From: Quillaja saponaria
Lineage: Eukaryota; Streptophyta; Magnoliopsida; Fabales; Quillajaceae
NCBI GenBank assembly: GCA_029379385.1
Contig: CM055605.1
Coordinates: 9,025,001 to 9,089,000 of the forward strand
DNA: 64,000 nucleotides
Direction: 5' to 3'
The notes below the pieces were generated by a model that made no database searches, was not told where the DNA came from, and worked only from the letters and a program-made list of their open reading frames with translations. Positions 9,701-21,395 of this stretch are shown one piece after another. Made by a program: the position numbers and the translations under genes. Positions within the stretch are counted from its first letter, which is position 1, and each line of letters begins with the position of its first letter.

Positions 9701-12700
9701 ATCTATTTGGCTTTGGGCTGCTTCTTGTGATATTTTTGACTTCTTTTTACTGCTAACCAGTTATTAGAAGTGATTATTGAGGGCATATTTTAAGTTCATT
9801 CGGACTTGAGAATGTCGAATGTAACTTGTAATCCTTAGGGCATTATAAATACTGGAAGTAGAGGTAACAAGAAGTTTAACAAGGTTCAGCCACTGGATAG
9901 TAGATTGGGAGGTAGTAGTAACAGGAATTGCACTCCTCTTAGCAAAGAAGAATTACAATATCTCAAGTACTTGTTGACTAGACTAGATTGCAATTCTCAT
10001 ATGGCATCTTTTTTTGGTTTTGCTAATGCTCTCACTACACATTCATCTTTCGATTCAAGACCATGGATCATAGATTCAGGTGCTTCAGACCATATGACGG
10101 GTAACTCTAGTAGTTTTTTTTCATATTTTCCTTGCTCAGGTAAAGAAAAAGTTCGAGTAGCCAATGGTTCTTTATTATTCATTTCAGGAAAAAGGTTCTA
10201 TTCGTTGTACTCCTTCCTTGAACTTGTCATCTGTTCTTCATGTTTCAAAATTTTTCAAGAATCTTTTATCTATCAGTATTATTACTAAAGACTTAAATTG
10301 TATTGTATCTTTTGATTCGTCTTCTTGTATCTTTCAGGAACTGGGAACGAGAAAAATAATTGGCTATGGTAAAGAGCATGATGGGTTGTATTTGTTAGAA
10401 TATGGTCCAGGGATCTTGTCTAGAGCTGATATTTGTGGTCAAGCTATTCAAAGTTGTTCTATAACTTCTTCTCAGCAAGGGTTGGTTCAGTAGCATCATC
10501 ATTGCTTAGGACATCCATCATTTTTAGTTTTGGGAAATATGTTTCCTAAGTTACTCAAGTAATGTACTATGAGCAATTTGACTTGTGATGCTTGTGATTT
10601 TACGAAACATACACGCTCCTCTTATCCTCCAATGAACATTAAGAGTCTTTCTTCTTTTGTGCTTATACATTTTGATGTACGGGGCCTTAGTTGGATTTCC
10701 TCATTATCTGGTTATAAGTGGTTTGTTTCTTTCATTGATTGTTATAGTCGAGCTACCTCGGTGTATCTTATGCACGCAAAGAATGAAGTGTTTCAATGTT
10801 TTTTGATGTTTCACAAGATGATTTGCACTCAGTTTGACGCTAAAGTAAAAGTTTTGAGAAGTGATAATGGTACTGAGTATACTGAGGGGTCGTTCCAAAA
10901 CTATCTTTGTGATTGTGGTATAATTCATCAAATTAGTTGTGTTAATATTCTAGCTCAAAATGGTGTTGTAGAACGAAAAAATCGACATCTATTAGAGGTA
11001 GCCAGGTGGTTGATGTTCACTATGAATCCAAAAATTTATTAGGGGGACACAGTTCTCTCAACAGCTTATCTTATCAATTGGATGCCATTACGAGCTCTTG
11101 ATTTTAAGACTCTTGTGGATCTTCTTGGTAATTGTTCATTCATTGTTCCTCCTAAAGTGTTCGGGTGTGTCAGCTTTGTGCATGAGCATAGAAAAGACAT
11201 TAGCAAACTTTATTCGCGAGCTTTAAAATATATCTTTATTAGGTACTCTGCAACTCAAAAAGGATACAAATGCCACCACCCACCTACTAGGAAGACTTAT
11301 GTCAGTATGTATGTCACTTTTAGGGAATCTGATGCCTATTTCTCTTTGCCATCTCTTCAAGGGGAGAGCAATTGTGAAGAAGAGTTGACTCATCGAGGTC
11401 AAGGGGAGTGGATATCATTTTTGGAGTTGACTTATGGAGGACAGGGGGAGAGAATATCATTTGTGGAGGAAGGTAACACGGAGAAGGAAAATGAAGAGAT
11501 TGTAAATAAGGAAAGTGTACTGGAGGTTGAGAATGGAAATGATGGTGAAAAGGGTAAAACTCTTAATGGCATTAAGGGTCTCATAAGACTAGCAAATGAT
11601 GATTTGCTTACATACAGTCTCAGAAAACATAAAGTTACAACTATCAAAAATGCTTTACCTAGCCAAGAGTCAATTCCGAACTCAGTTCCAAAGCTAGCAC
11701 AAGCTCCTTTGAATTGTAAGTCTTCAAATCATACTCCTTCAAATTTACCTTGTGATACTCCGATTATTGATGATATTAATCTCCTTGTTGCAACTAGAAA
11801 AGAATTCTAAACATTTACTCATCATCCCATCTCTAATTATGTCTCATATAATTCATTGTCTCCATCCTATAGAGCTTTCTTGTCTTCTTTGTCCTCTGTA
11901 TCTATTCCATAGGGTTAGAAAGAAGTACTTGCTAAACCTAAATGGAATGGTGCATGGTTGAGGAATTCTTTGTCCTCTGTATCTATTCCACGGGGCTGGA
12001 AAGAAGTACTTGCTGAACCCAAATGGAATGATGCCATGGTTGAGGAAATGAAAGCATTGTCCAAAAATGATACTTGGGAACTTACTAGTCTTCCTCGAGA
12101 AAAATGGACAGTTGGTTGTAAATGGGTCTTTACCATTAAGAGGAAAGCTGATGGGACAATTGAGAGATATAAAGCAAGGCTTGTTGCAAGAATTCACTCA
12201 AACTTATGGGGTGGATTATCAAGAAACTTTTGCTCTAGTTGCCAAGATGAATTCTATCAGAGTTCTTATATCTTGTGCAGTGAATCTTGGTTGGGATTTG
12301 CAACAACTGGATGTGAATAATGCTTTCTTGCATGGAGATTTTATAGAGGAAGTTTATATGGAGATTCCTCCAGGGTTCTCTTGTCAAAAGATTGAAGGGA
12401 AGATATGCAAATTGAAGAAGTCCATGTATGGTCTCAAACAGTCTCCTAGAGCATGGTTTGATAGATTTAGCTGGGCAATGTTATCTTTTGGGTATCAACA
12501 GAGTAATGCTGATCACACTATGTTTATTAAACATTGTAATGGGAAGATTACTATTCTCATTGTTTACATTGATGATATAGTTGTGATAGGAGATAATCCT
12601 GAAGAAGTGTCCAGATTAAAAAATCACCTTGCTAGAGAGTTTGAGATAAAAGACTTGGGAACACTCCGGTATTCTCCGGTATTCTCTGGGAATTGAAGTA

Positions 12701-15210
12701 GCTTGGTTTGAAAAGAGCATTTTCTTATCCCACAGGAAATATGTTCTAGACCTTCTGGAGGAGATTGGTATGCTTGGATGCAGGTCTGCTGACACACCTA
12801 TAGCAAGTTGCAGAATGGTGATGGAGAACGTGTTGATAGGGAGAGTTATCAAAGATTGGTTGGGAAGTTGATTTATCTGTCTCACACCTGGCCAGACATA
12901 GTTTATGCTATCAGTATGGTGAGTCAATTTATGCACGATCCGCATTCCACCCATTTAGATGCAGTTCATCATATTCTGAGATACTTGAAATCTGCCCCTG
13001 GAAAGAGACTTTTGTTTGAGAATCACAGAAGCTTAAAGATTGAAGTATATACCGATACAGACTGGGCTGGGTCACTCGATGATAGGAGATCCACTTCGGG
13101 ATATTGCACATTTGCTGGTGGAAATCTAGTTTCATGGAGAAGTAAGAAGTAGACTGTAGTTGCTAGATCAAGTGCAGAAGCAGAGTATAGAACAATGGCA
13201 CATGGAACTTGTGAGTTGCTATGGGTAAAGAAGCTAATGCAAGATCTTAGGCTAGCTTGGGAGAGACCTCTTATGTTGTACTGTGACAACACTGCTGCTA
13301 TTAACATAGCTCACAATCCAGTACAACATGACAGGACAAAACATATTGAGATTGATAGACACTTCATTAAGGAAAAGCTAGATACAAGATTAATTTGTAT
13401 ATCTTTTGTAAGATTTGAGAATCAGCTTGCTGATATTTTTACTAAAGGTCTTGGTAGTTGTGATTTTCATCCTAATGTTTGCAAGATAGGCATGAGAGAT
13501 ATATTTGCTCCATCTTGAGGGGGAGTGTTGGTGTATATATTTTTGTATAGGGTGTTTGTGTCTTTCTCTATATATATAGGTTGTAATTGTTTGTATCAAT
13601 ACAATATGAGATTTTCTCCAAAACTCAACTTTTCCATCATTCAAGATTTGGTATTTAATTAGATTAGTTTTTGAGTGGATAACTCTATCTTTATCTGTGT
13701 TGTGATTTACCTCGAGTCATAGTTTATAGAGAAATAAATTTCAAGAGTATTTCCTGCTGGAGTATCGAAAACTATTCTGAACTGTTGAAATATATCCATG
13801 CTATTATAGATAAAGGAGAAAATCTAATCTAGTTTTTTTGTTGAATCCGACTAGACTTACAAGCTACAATTTAGGATTTTAGTAATATTTAGCTGTACCG
13901 GCTGTTATGAATTTTCTTTTATCCATGTGGTGCAGGAAATAAAGCCTCTGCAACTGTGCAACCATTTCTCTTGCTGCACCTTGATATATGTCCTGACACT
14001 GTTCACACAATTGAGGATGCACTTCGTTTGTTTTCTGCACCTGAAATTCTTGAAGATTACAGAACATCATTAACTGGAAAGGTATATTATCTAAAAATAG
14101 TATTCTTTGCTCCTTAGTGTTGCCTTCTTTAAATTGTTTCCTTGTGTTTTTGGATAATCTGATTGTATAAATAAGATGAAATAATAGGTTTTACCTTGAA
14201 GTCATATTGTATCTTTTTGCAGTCTGTGCACATATACATTTTGTCTTTGCATTTCAACTGTCGGATGAAGTGACTTAATGTGGTCAATTGTTAGTTATTC
14301 CCCATGGTTTCATGGTTGAAATTACACATGCCTATTGATCCACCTATTTCACCAAGTTCATTAAGTCGGTTTTGTCTTGTAAAAATGGATTATACTCTTT
14401 GTATTCTTATTATTAAGTATGTTATGCTTTTGTTTTGTTCAAATGTTAAAATTTCAAATGTCATCCAGGCTGGTATTGTGACTGCTAGAAAGTCTGTGAA
14501 GATACAAAAACTTTCAAAGATAATGATATTGCACCTGATGCGGTTTGGTTATGGGAGCCAAGGAAGTACAAAGTTACTCAAGGCTGTGCACTTTCCTCTT
14601 GAACTGGTGTTAGGTCGTGAACTGCTTGTTTCCCCTACTACGGAGGTACTCCTTAACACTCTTTTTCTTATTGTTTATGTATTGGTAATTATCTTAGGAG
14701 TTAGTAGTTTGTTTATAAATTTTGGTTGCAGTTTTATATCTGGAATGCAATTTAAAAAAAAAAAATTATTTCTGGTCTGCAATACAGACATAATGGACCT
14801 GTCTCTGTAGGACCTGTTTGATGCCCTTTACTGCAAGTGTTTTCTCTTTCTCTTTTTGTGCGAGTTTGGGGAGAGGAGGGGGGGGGGGGGGGGAGGGGGT
14901 TTATTTTGCAGGTTGTTGAATGATACTGTGTACTGTATATGTAATTAAAAAGACTGTGAAAGTATCGTTTTAAGCATAAAAGAAAGTGACTTCAATTGTT
15001 CTTTTTCCTGCACTTCCACAGGGTCGTAAATATGAACTTGTTGCTACGATAACTCACCATGGAAGGGAGTCCTCAAAGGGGCATTATACTGCTGATGTTC
15101 ATTACCCTAGTGGTCAGTGGCTCCGATTTGATGATGCATCCGTCTCTGCCATTGGAATAAATAAGGTGTTGCATAGCCAGGCATATGTCCTTTTCTATCA
15201 ACAGACATGA
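6786..15210 (+). CDS. UBP24: Ubiquitin carboxyl-terminal hydrolase 24-like (USP family)
   Basis: Deubiquitinating cysteine protease that cleaves ubiquitin from proteins; the plant UBP24 family has been linked to ABA signalling. Exons by reading frame and GT/AG: 6786-6800, 7265-7909, 8087-8274, 8709-8956, 13936-14081, 14469-14645, 15022-15210. They join without a stop to 535 aa, close to Arabidopsis UBP24. The Cys box [19 protein letters not shown] puts the nucleophile at about C191. The [10 protein letters not shown] block, [20 protein letters not shown] and [12 protein letters not shown] are family hallmarks. The His box SKGHYTADV gives H494, with the Asp in WLRFDD. About 185 poorly conserved residues precede the catalytic domain. 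The first coding exon has only five codons (MSDSK). Intron 4 (8957-13935) is swollen by a copia element on the same strand, and both splice sites are intact. Confidence 0.93.
9090..9204 (+). repeat. 5' LTR of copia element
   Basis: Starts TGTTGGTGTATATATTTTTG and ends CTCAACT, so the outermost bases are the near-inverted pair TGTTG/CAACT; both LTRs share the final T. It is preceded by the TTTCC target duplication and followed directly by the primer-binding site. Confidence 0.88.
9205..9216 (+). other. Primer-binding site (initiator Met tRNA)
   Basis: TGGTATCAGAGC directly after the 5' LTR is complementary to the 3' end of plant initiator methionine tRNA, the usual primer for copia elements. 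Confidence 0.9.
9905..13518 (+). pseudogene. Broken copia pol polyprotein (PR-IN-RT-RH)
   Basis: A short gag tail ([13 protein letters not shown]) leads into the protease with [14 protein letters not shown]. Integrase follows: the HHCC region is broken by a TAG at 10491-10493, then CDACDF, the DDE aspartate in LRSDNGTEY and the glutamate in [10 protein letters not shown]. Reverse transcriptase has [38 protein letters not shown] and the catalytic YIDDIV. RNase H has [20 protein letters not shown] and LYCDNTAAI, with a stop after WRSKK (about 13,150). RT is split by a frameshift near 12,190. An 81-bp stretch is tandemly duplicated at about 11,891-12,052. No intact polyprotein can be made. Confidence 0.92.
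13511..13525 (+). other. Polypurine tract of copia element
   Basis: CATCTTGAGGGGGAG sits immediately before the 3' LTR, the expected place and composition for the plus-strand primer of reverse transcription. Confidence 0.8.
13526..13630 (+). repeat. 3' LTR of copia element
   Basis: Repeats the 5' LTR from TGTTGGTGTATATATTTTTG to CTCAACT, with a 10-bp net deletion and several substitutions. The TTTCC target duplication follows at 13631-13635. Confidence 0.88.
14876..14899 (+). repeat. Long G homopolymer in UBP24 intron 6
   Basis: A run of about 16 G, then one A, then five more G, preceded by GGGGAGAGGA. It is intronic and on the sense strand, and striking in AT-rich DNA. It could form a G-quadruplex in DNA or pre-mRNA. 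Its exact length is a likely place for sequencing error. Confidence 0.85.
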
Positions 15211-17999
15211 AGATGACCAAGGATTCCTGCCATTAAATGCAACATGGGAGCACAGTATTTCTATTTATCTTAAACCGTAAAGTGTGGGGTACAACTTTTC
15301 ACAAGGAGCTTCTTTGATTGCTGTGTTAGAAAATGAGGTGTCAAGCAAATTGCAGAAGTTGTATTGGGCTCCTTCTTATGGTGCCTTTTATTATTCATTC
15401 GTGGCACTTAACTTTGATTTATTGTAAATGATTTTGTAATGAGCTTCTTAATATAATTTTTATTTTAACAAGTTTCATGTCATTCTCCGTCGTCTTTACT
15501 GGCTGTGAAGTTATATTTGATAGTAGTTTCTCCATTTGTTGGATAATTTCTTTTTTGGGCCGTTGGTAGGGCCTGTACTAGAGATTTGAGAGCTTTCCAA
15601 TTAAGTTACAAAACCCAAACAGAATCCAAAGAAATTAAGCTCCTGGCCTGTGGTGAAGGATATGCGTAATTGCTTTTAGTATCATTTTAGGTTTTAAATC
15701 GTTGTGAATGAAGAATTTTTTTATGTAATTGATCCAACGAGTCTTGAGATTTAAAGATAAGTTGAATCAGATGAGATTTAAAGATGAGTTGAATAGAATC
15801 AGGTACTTCAACATTCTTAATTTAAAGGAAATTTTCTAGGAAACCATTTTGCTTTACTGATGCAACTCCTATCAGTAAGCAGAAGCCCAGTTCAAAGCAT
15901 TAGGGAGGAGCTAATTCCATGGTGTGCTAAGGTCAAAATCAAACTGACTGGATTTAGTTCCAAGTTCCAACCAAAGAATACACCGTTCTTTGTGAAGAAG
16001 TCAAATTGTCTCTATGCAAGTTGCTTATATTTCTATTGATAAAGTTTACTAGCCTCCACTTTTTGATTAGTCTTCCTTATTTCCTTGAAGTTCAGGCTCT
16101 GGAACTAAAGTTTAATACATTTAATTACTTTAATCCACTTTATTTGATATTTTTCTTGATTTATTTCACTTATAATTTAAACAAGCCAACTAACTTTAAA
16201 AATTCTTACTTTTTTGAGTTTTCCACCTGTATGCCTCAACCTAGTTGCTTGGACCTTTTTAGCAGTCCCTTTGTAGTTTAAAATATAGTTACTTTTGAAA
16301 GATGGTCGTGGGTTGGCTGCATTCCTTTAAAGTTTTCTTCCTATTGCTTTTGATGAATGCTTGATTTCTGTTGCATATGTCTGATTCTGATAGTGATGAA
16401 TGTCTCCTCAACCTTCTCAGAAAAAGCAAAGGTACCAAATCAATTAGAGGGCAGTTTCCTTTTAATATATTAATAACAACAGTTTGAATAATATCTAACT
16501 TTTGAATAAAACAATTGTTAAAGCAGCAATTCATTATATTGATGCTTTAGATGGTAGCAGGTTTCTTCTTTCTCACATGAATTGAAGGACTGTTTTTCTT
16601 AGTTTTCTTTCTCTTTATATGGCTTTTTGGGGTCCAATACAATAATAAGCTTTGGGAAAGATAAAGGGGTCTCAGCCTCTCCGGTTTGGCTGTTTGCCGG
16701 TACAAGAAAATGAATGGTGACTTCAAGATTATTTAATGAGGAGTTTCCCTTGTTTCAAGTCTGCGTGGTCCAATATAAGAAAAGATGTTGGAGGTCTTAG
16801 ATTCAAGAGGGATGGAATTTATGGAAAAATGGGACTAGTTATCTCATTTTATATAGTAGAAGAACCAATAGGACCGCAAAAAACCAGAAAAATATATAAA
16901 GAAAATCTACTGCCACCTCCTTCTACAAATCCATGTTGGCATTGCTCCAATTCCTAGTTTGTTGCAGAACACAAAACATCAATTTCCTTATTGTCAAATT
17001 TCTGCTTTTGTTGATTATTCTTATCTCTATGCATTGTAGAATATGGCAGTATGTTAACCATTGCATTGATCTTGTTCTTTCATAGTATTACTGATCAAAA
17101 GCTTGGTTAAGTGACAGTCCTATTAACACCTTGTTTTGAAATGACTCAATTAGTTCTTAGAGATGCTCTGGTTATGTATATTCAAGAGTTTTGACAATTT
17201 TACCCGTGCAGTTAATTTATCGTAACCTTCCTTATTCATTCAGACTTGGGACTGACAGAGAACTAAACACAAGTAGAATTATGTATAATAAAAGAAAAGA
17301 TTCCTTAGCTCAAATGTAATTGAAATGTTTGTTTGATAAAATTTGTGTTACTAATTATTGTCAGCATTAGACAATTGTGTGTTAGTTGGTACCATTTTGT
17401 AAATAAATTATTCTTTTTGGACTTTGGTACTAGTGGGGTAGAACTGTCAGGTTCAAGGCAGCATTGCCATGTTCTAGGATACTTGTTTAGTGATTGTTAA
17501 TTTGGTTTAGCTTAAGATTTGTTCTAAGCAAGCACAGGTGTCGAATAAGGAATGCTAATCGCGTATTAAACTACGAAAAGTTGCACATAATTAAACAACC
17601 AACAAAAAGAACATAATTTATTTGTATTGATTGGATCCTTGAAAGGAATACTTACAATTGTTAACAAACATGACGATCGTAAAACATCACAAGAATGAAA
17701 TTGAAAAAGATGTATAATAACACCACTCAACTATGTTCCCCTTTTCTACAATGTTACACACAACTATCTAAGATGAAACTAAAATTTTGACACTGAAAAC
17801 ACAAGAAACCAAACCAAAGCCAATTTCAAGACACAATAGAAGGCTTCACTTTAGCTTTGCCCCTTTCTTTGTGCTTGAACTACCACCTAATATAAGTTTC
17901 TCTACAATTTTAGACAAATTCTGTAAGATCAACCAATATGTAAGCACTGCAGACACTAGAAAAAAATGGAACCAGTGCTTCAAACTCAACAATTAAAAA
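15211..17999. other. UBP24 3' region and intergenic spacer
   Basis: The first 250 bp or so are the likely UBP24 3' untranslated region, with AATATAATTT-type polyadenylation context near 15,450. The rest holds no frame with protein-like features. Open frames at 16,006-16,281 and 16,736-16,957 lack recognisable motifs and I do not support them as genes. Confidence 0.5.
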
Positions 18000-19241
18000 T
18001 TAACACAAGAGGATAGATTGTTTCTCTGTGCTTGGTGTTGTAGATGCCTCTGTGTTACCAGAACGCCTTGGAACCCACCAAACTCTTAGACTTTTGTCAA
18101 GGCTTCCACTATAGAGTAAAAACCCACCACCAATTCTATTAGGTGATGCCTGCAAACACTTAACTGGCCCTTCATGTCCAGTTATTACCCCAAATTTACA
18201 AAGCTTACCATAAGCCTCTCTCTTCCATATAATTATACTTTTATCTGCTGAGCCACTGCATAGAAAATCCCCCATTAGGCACATACACAAAACAGCCATT
18301 TGATGTGCTTTAGTTTCAGAAACCAATTTCCAACTCTCAAAATCCCCAATTCCCTCCCATCCCATTACAAAACCATCCGACCCTCCTCCATAAACCCATT
18401 TCCCATCCTCAGAAACAATCACAGAATTAAAAGACACATCCTTGTGACCCTCTAGAATTCCTTTCAAAGCATGAGAAGTCTTACCCTCTTTACCCCAAGC
18501 TTTAATTTTCCCGTCTGCTGAAGCTGAATACACAATCCCTTTACTTGCTATCAACCCATTAATTGCATCATCATGAGCTTTAATGGATTCCAAACACTTC
18601 AAATCTGATACCCTCCAAACCTTAAGAGTCTTATCCCAAGACCCAGAATAAATTAACCCATTATAGACTGTCAAACAAGAAATACTATCAGCATGTTCAA
18701 TCCACAAACGCTTGTGGTGCCGTCGAGTTTGAACATAATTACTCTGCTTCATGAATTTCCCTAAATAGTCTTTTGTAGTAGGAAGAGTGTCAACAAGCTT
18801 GAATACATTTTCTGAGCTCCTTGACACTTTCCAAACTCTAATTCTACTATCTTGATGTGCTGTAAAAACCTTATTTCCAACTGTTACAAGTGCTTTCACA
18901 GAGCCATCCCCTTGTCCAAATTTTGTGAATAGCCTTAAATCAGGTTGTTGCCACACTATAATATCTTTACCTTGTGAAGCACTTAATATGAATTCACCAC
19001 ACAAGGCCAAACAAGAGACGGAGCCGACATGACCCGAAAGAACCGCCAATGATCGATATGAGTGAGACCCAGAAATCGATATGCTATGGAAATTATACTT
19101 AACATCTTGAAGCTCAAATCTTTTTGATGTGGCAGGGCTATCACCGGTCTCACTGCTGGTACTGCTGCCATTGCTGGAACTGCTTGATGGTGCAGACAAT
19201 AATGGGGTTGAAAGTTTGGTTTTTGAAATAGAGGAATTCAT
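18000..19241 (-). CDS. WD40-repeat protein, JINGUBANG-like
   Basis: Single-exon gene for 413 aa with a Ser-rich, probably disordered N-terminus (about residues 15-40) followed by seven WD repeats. The first opens LSGHVGSVSCLAL and ends DIIVWQ; later ones end RIRVWK, TLKVWR, KIKAWG, VMGWE, SIIIWK and SLRVWW. Between the second and third blades is an insertion ending YVQTRRHHKRLWIEHADSI, a signature of the plant family that includes JINGUBANG, a negative regulator of pollen germination, and several uncharacterised paralogues. The role is presumably as a scaffold; no enzyme motif is present. The start is the first Met of the frame, at a natural family start. Which paralogue it matches cannot be settled by eye. 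Confidence 0.88.
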   Translation of the reverse strand: MNSSISKTKLSTPLLSAPSSSSSNGSSTSSETGDSPATSKRFELQDVKYNFHSISISGSHSYRSLAVLSGHVGSVSCLALCGEFILSASQGKDIIVWQQPDLRLFTKFGQGDGSVKALVTVGNKVFTAHQDSRIRVWKVSRSSENVFKLVDTLPTTKDYLGKFMKQSNYVQTRRHHKRLWIEHADSISCLTVYNGLIYSGSWDKTLKVWRVSDLKCLESIKAHDDAINGLIASKGIVYSASADGKIKAWGKEGKTSHALKGILEGHKDVSFNSVIVSEDGKWVYGGGSDGFVMGWEGIGDFESWKLVSETKAHQMAVLCMCLMGDFLCSGSADKSIIIWKREAYGKLCKFGVITGHEGPVKCLQASPNRIGGGFLLYSGSLDKSLRVWWVPRRSGNTEASTTPSTEKQSILLC

Positions 19242-20094
19242 TGTATTTGGGTTGATAGAATGAGAGAAAGGAGGAGTGGTTGCGAATGAATTAGAAATAC
19301 AGGGGGGGAGTGAAAGAGGAGCGGATTTGTGAAGAGAAAGCTGAAGAGGGAGACACGGATTTCTTGTTGGAAAATGAAAGGGTAAGAATAGTATTTAAGT
19401 GGAGACTTTGTAGGTGTTGCAACGGCTATCTTGACAAATAGGATTACTCATGTAAAGAAGGTTTTATGGGAGAACCAGTATCATTTTTATATTGGTGGAT
19501 CATGGATGTTTGAGCTGTTGGGCTTTTATCTAGGATATTATATTTGACCAATTATAACATGGCACGTGATTATAAAAAAGTTTATATAACTGAAGACTTT
19601 AATTAGAATTTTCTAACGAAGACTCTTATTTGTTAAATTAGAATAAATATAAATTATTAAAAGAGTTTTGTTCTAAAAGAATCTGAGATAGGTGTAATAA
19701 ATATAATTTTTAGAATTTGAAATATTTTAAAAATAGTAAATTATTTATTACATAACAATGAAATCATGGCCTATTTATTACTATAATAAATGATACAAAA
19801 TTTTTATATTTATTATCTTAACAAGTGTCTTAAGGGAACCTATTAGAAAAATTCTTTTTTAAAATTAAAACTTTTCAAAACTAGTTATTTATGCATTAAA
19901 TAATAGTAAAATCATGATTAATTATCATAATTAATACTATAAAATTTCTATTTATATAATATTACAAGTGTTAGAATTTTTTTTCTTAAAAAAAGAAAAA
20001 TCTATTTTTACCAGTCTATTTTCTCATTTATGTAATTATTATACACTATGTTTTGTTTTGTGTAAAAGATAAAAATAAATAAAGAGAACATATC

Positions 20095-20230
20095 TCAAGG
20101 GGTTGACTTAGTGGTAAAGAAATGTGTTTCTTTATTGGCTTTCCGAGTTTGAAGACGTGTCTTGGCTTGAATAAATATTTAATTGCTAAATCAAATAATA
20201 AATAAAATAAACTCAAATGAGATTTACAAA
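20095..20230 (+). mobile_element. SINE-like fragment
   Basis: TTGACTTAGTGG fits a tRNA-type A box, and CCGAGTTTGAAGAC about 40 bp later fits a degenerate B box. The segment ends in an A/T-rich tail (AAATAATAAATAAAATAAA). No target duplication could be fixed, so this is tentative. Confidence 0.35.
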
Positions 20231-20424
20231 TTTTTATTGTGGATTTTTTAATTACTCCGTACTTATAAATTCTCTTATTATATAGTTATCAATATTTACT
20301 AAAGAGAATTATGTAAGAAACATCTGTTTTCTGTAAAAAGAATTCTTAATGGTATCAAAAGATAAGAGCAACTTGTGACAATTGCTTCTAGAATGATAAT
20401 AATTTTTTTTTGGGATTCAGTTTA

Positions 20425-20575
20425 TGAGCTACTCAAGAGGTTAGCTTAATGATAAATATAAAAATATATATATATTTATATACACTACATTCATTGAATT
20501 TATAAATTTGATTATTTTTAACAAAATTATAAAACATATAAAAATTTTCATAAATTTTTTAATTTTTAAAAATTT
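20425..20575 (+). mobile_element. SINE-like repeat, copy 1
   Basis: Shares an ordered set of blocks with 21,760-21,885: GGT(T/C)..CTTAATGATAAA, then CATTGAATTTATAAATTTGA, then AAAATTTTCATAAATTTTTAA. The first block resembles a tRNA-derived A box. A dispersed short repeat is clear; the SINE label is inference. Confidence 0.35.
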
Positions 20576-21013
20576 CCGTGAGGGAGAATTTCTCTCTCCA
20601 TTACTATTTATTTCTTTCTGGTGAACACAGAATAAAATTCTAGATCCTTAAAACTATCTCAAAATATTTTCAATTAAATCAAGCTGGGATCTTCACACAA
20701 TACCAATTAATTCTCTAACTTACAAATCTCAAATTTTCAATTTTTATTTATCTTAATATAAAAAAATTCGTTAGTGGATAAAATATTAATTTCTATTATA
20801 AAACTATAGTTTTCAATATTGAAGTTATATGCAAAAATTAAACCTAATCTTTCTCAAATTAACTTATATTAGATTTAAATTTTGGAATATCATTGCTATA
20901 GAGTCACCAGATCTTATTTGAATCATAATTATTTATGAAAAACCTTCTTATCATCTAACTAGCAGCAAAAAAAAAAAAAAAAAAAAAGTATTTGGCTACT
21001 ACGTAGAAATTAC

Positions 21014-21395
21014 CTGTCACAATTTTTTTCTGTCTCTTAATAACCTATCAGAACTCACTTCACTGACGGAGTTGCTTCATATAACCCACTTCACACCAAA
21101 AAAATAATAATCTGGATTTATGTCTTTTCTTTTTCTTATTGACATCATGAGATTTCCCATATTCACCATTACATTATAACTACATAACTAGAGAAAAAAT
21201 AAAAATAAATAAGACACCAAAAAAAAAAAAAAAAAGAATAAAAAGGGAAAATTGAGAAATGTTTATTAATAGTTTAATGTAAGCATTTGGTAGAGCAACA
21301 AATTTTTATTTCTTCAGTTGATCACTCAACAAACTTGACCTCATTTTTTCTTTCTTCTGGGTAAGAGACTCATTTTGTTTATAGAATACGCAATG
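21014..21395. repeat. Tandem-segment copy A (flank upstream of lost gene)
   Basis: CTGTCACAATTTTTTTCTG to about 21,200 matches 24,349-24,545 nearly base for base. The part from GTTGATCACTCAACAAAC to CATTTTGTTTATAGAATA (21,316-21,390) matches 26,080-26,160. It is therefore one of three copies of the upstream flank of the ECA1-like gene. No gene body is recognisable beside this copy. Confidence 0.7.

Larger units (their letters stand above)
9090..13630 (+). mobile_element. Degenerate Ty1/copia LTR retrotransposon in UBP24 intron 4
   Basis: The 4,541-bp element is bounded by short LTRs (115 and 105 bp) and a perfect 5-bp target duplication, TTTCC (9085-9089 and 13631-13635). Immediately inside the 5' LTR is the initiator-Met tRNA primer site TGGTATCAGAGC, and a purine tract precedes the 3' LTR. 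The domain order protease, integrase, reverse transcriptase, RNase H is that of copia. Only a short C-terminal piece of gag remains, and there are stops and frameshifts throughout, so it is not autonomous. It has the same orientation as the host gene. The two LTRs differ by several substitutions and small indels, so the insertion is not recent. Confidence 0.92.
19242..21013. other. Upstream region of the WD40 gene and AT-rich spacer
   Basis: The first 200 bp or so, up to about 19,450, carry the purine/pyrimidine-rich leader and promoter of the minus-strand WD40 gene. Beyond that is AT-rich spacer with two SINE-like pieces annotated separately and a 22-A run near 20,970. No gene seen. Confidence 0.5.

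Noticed and set aside
9008..9701. Several short open frames on both strands
   Set aside because: They fall in the copia LTR and untranslated leader and have no gag signature.
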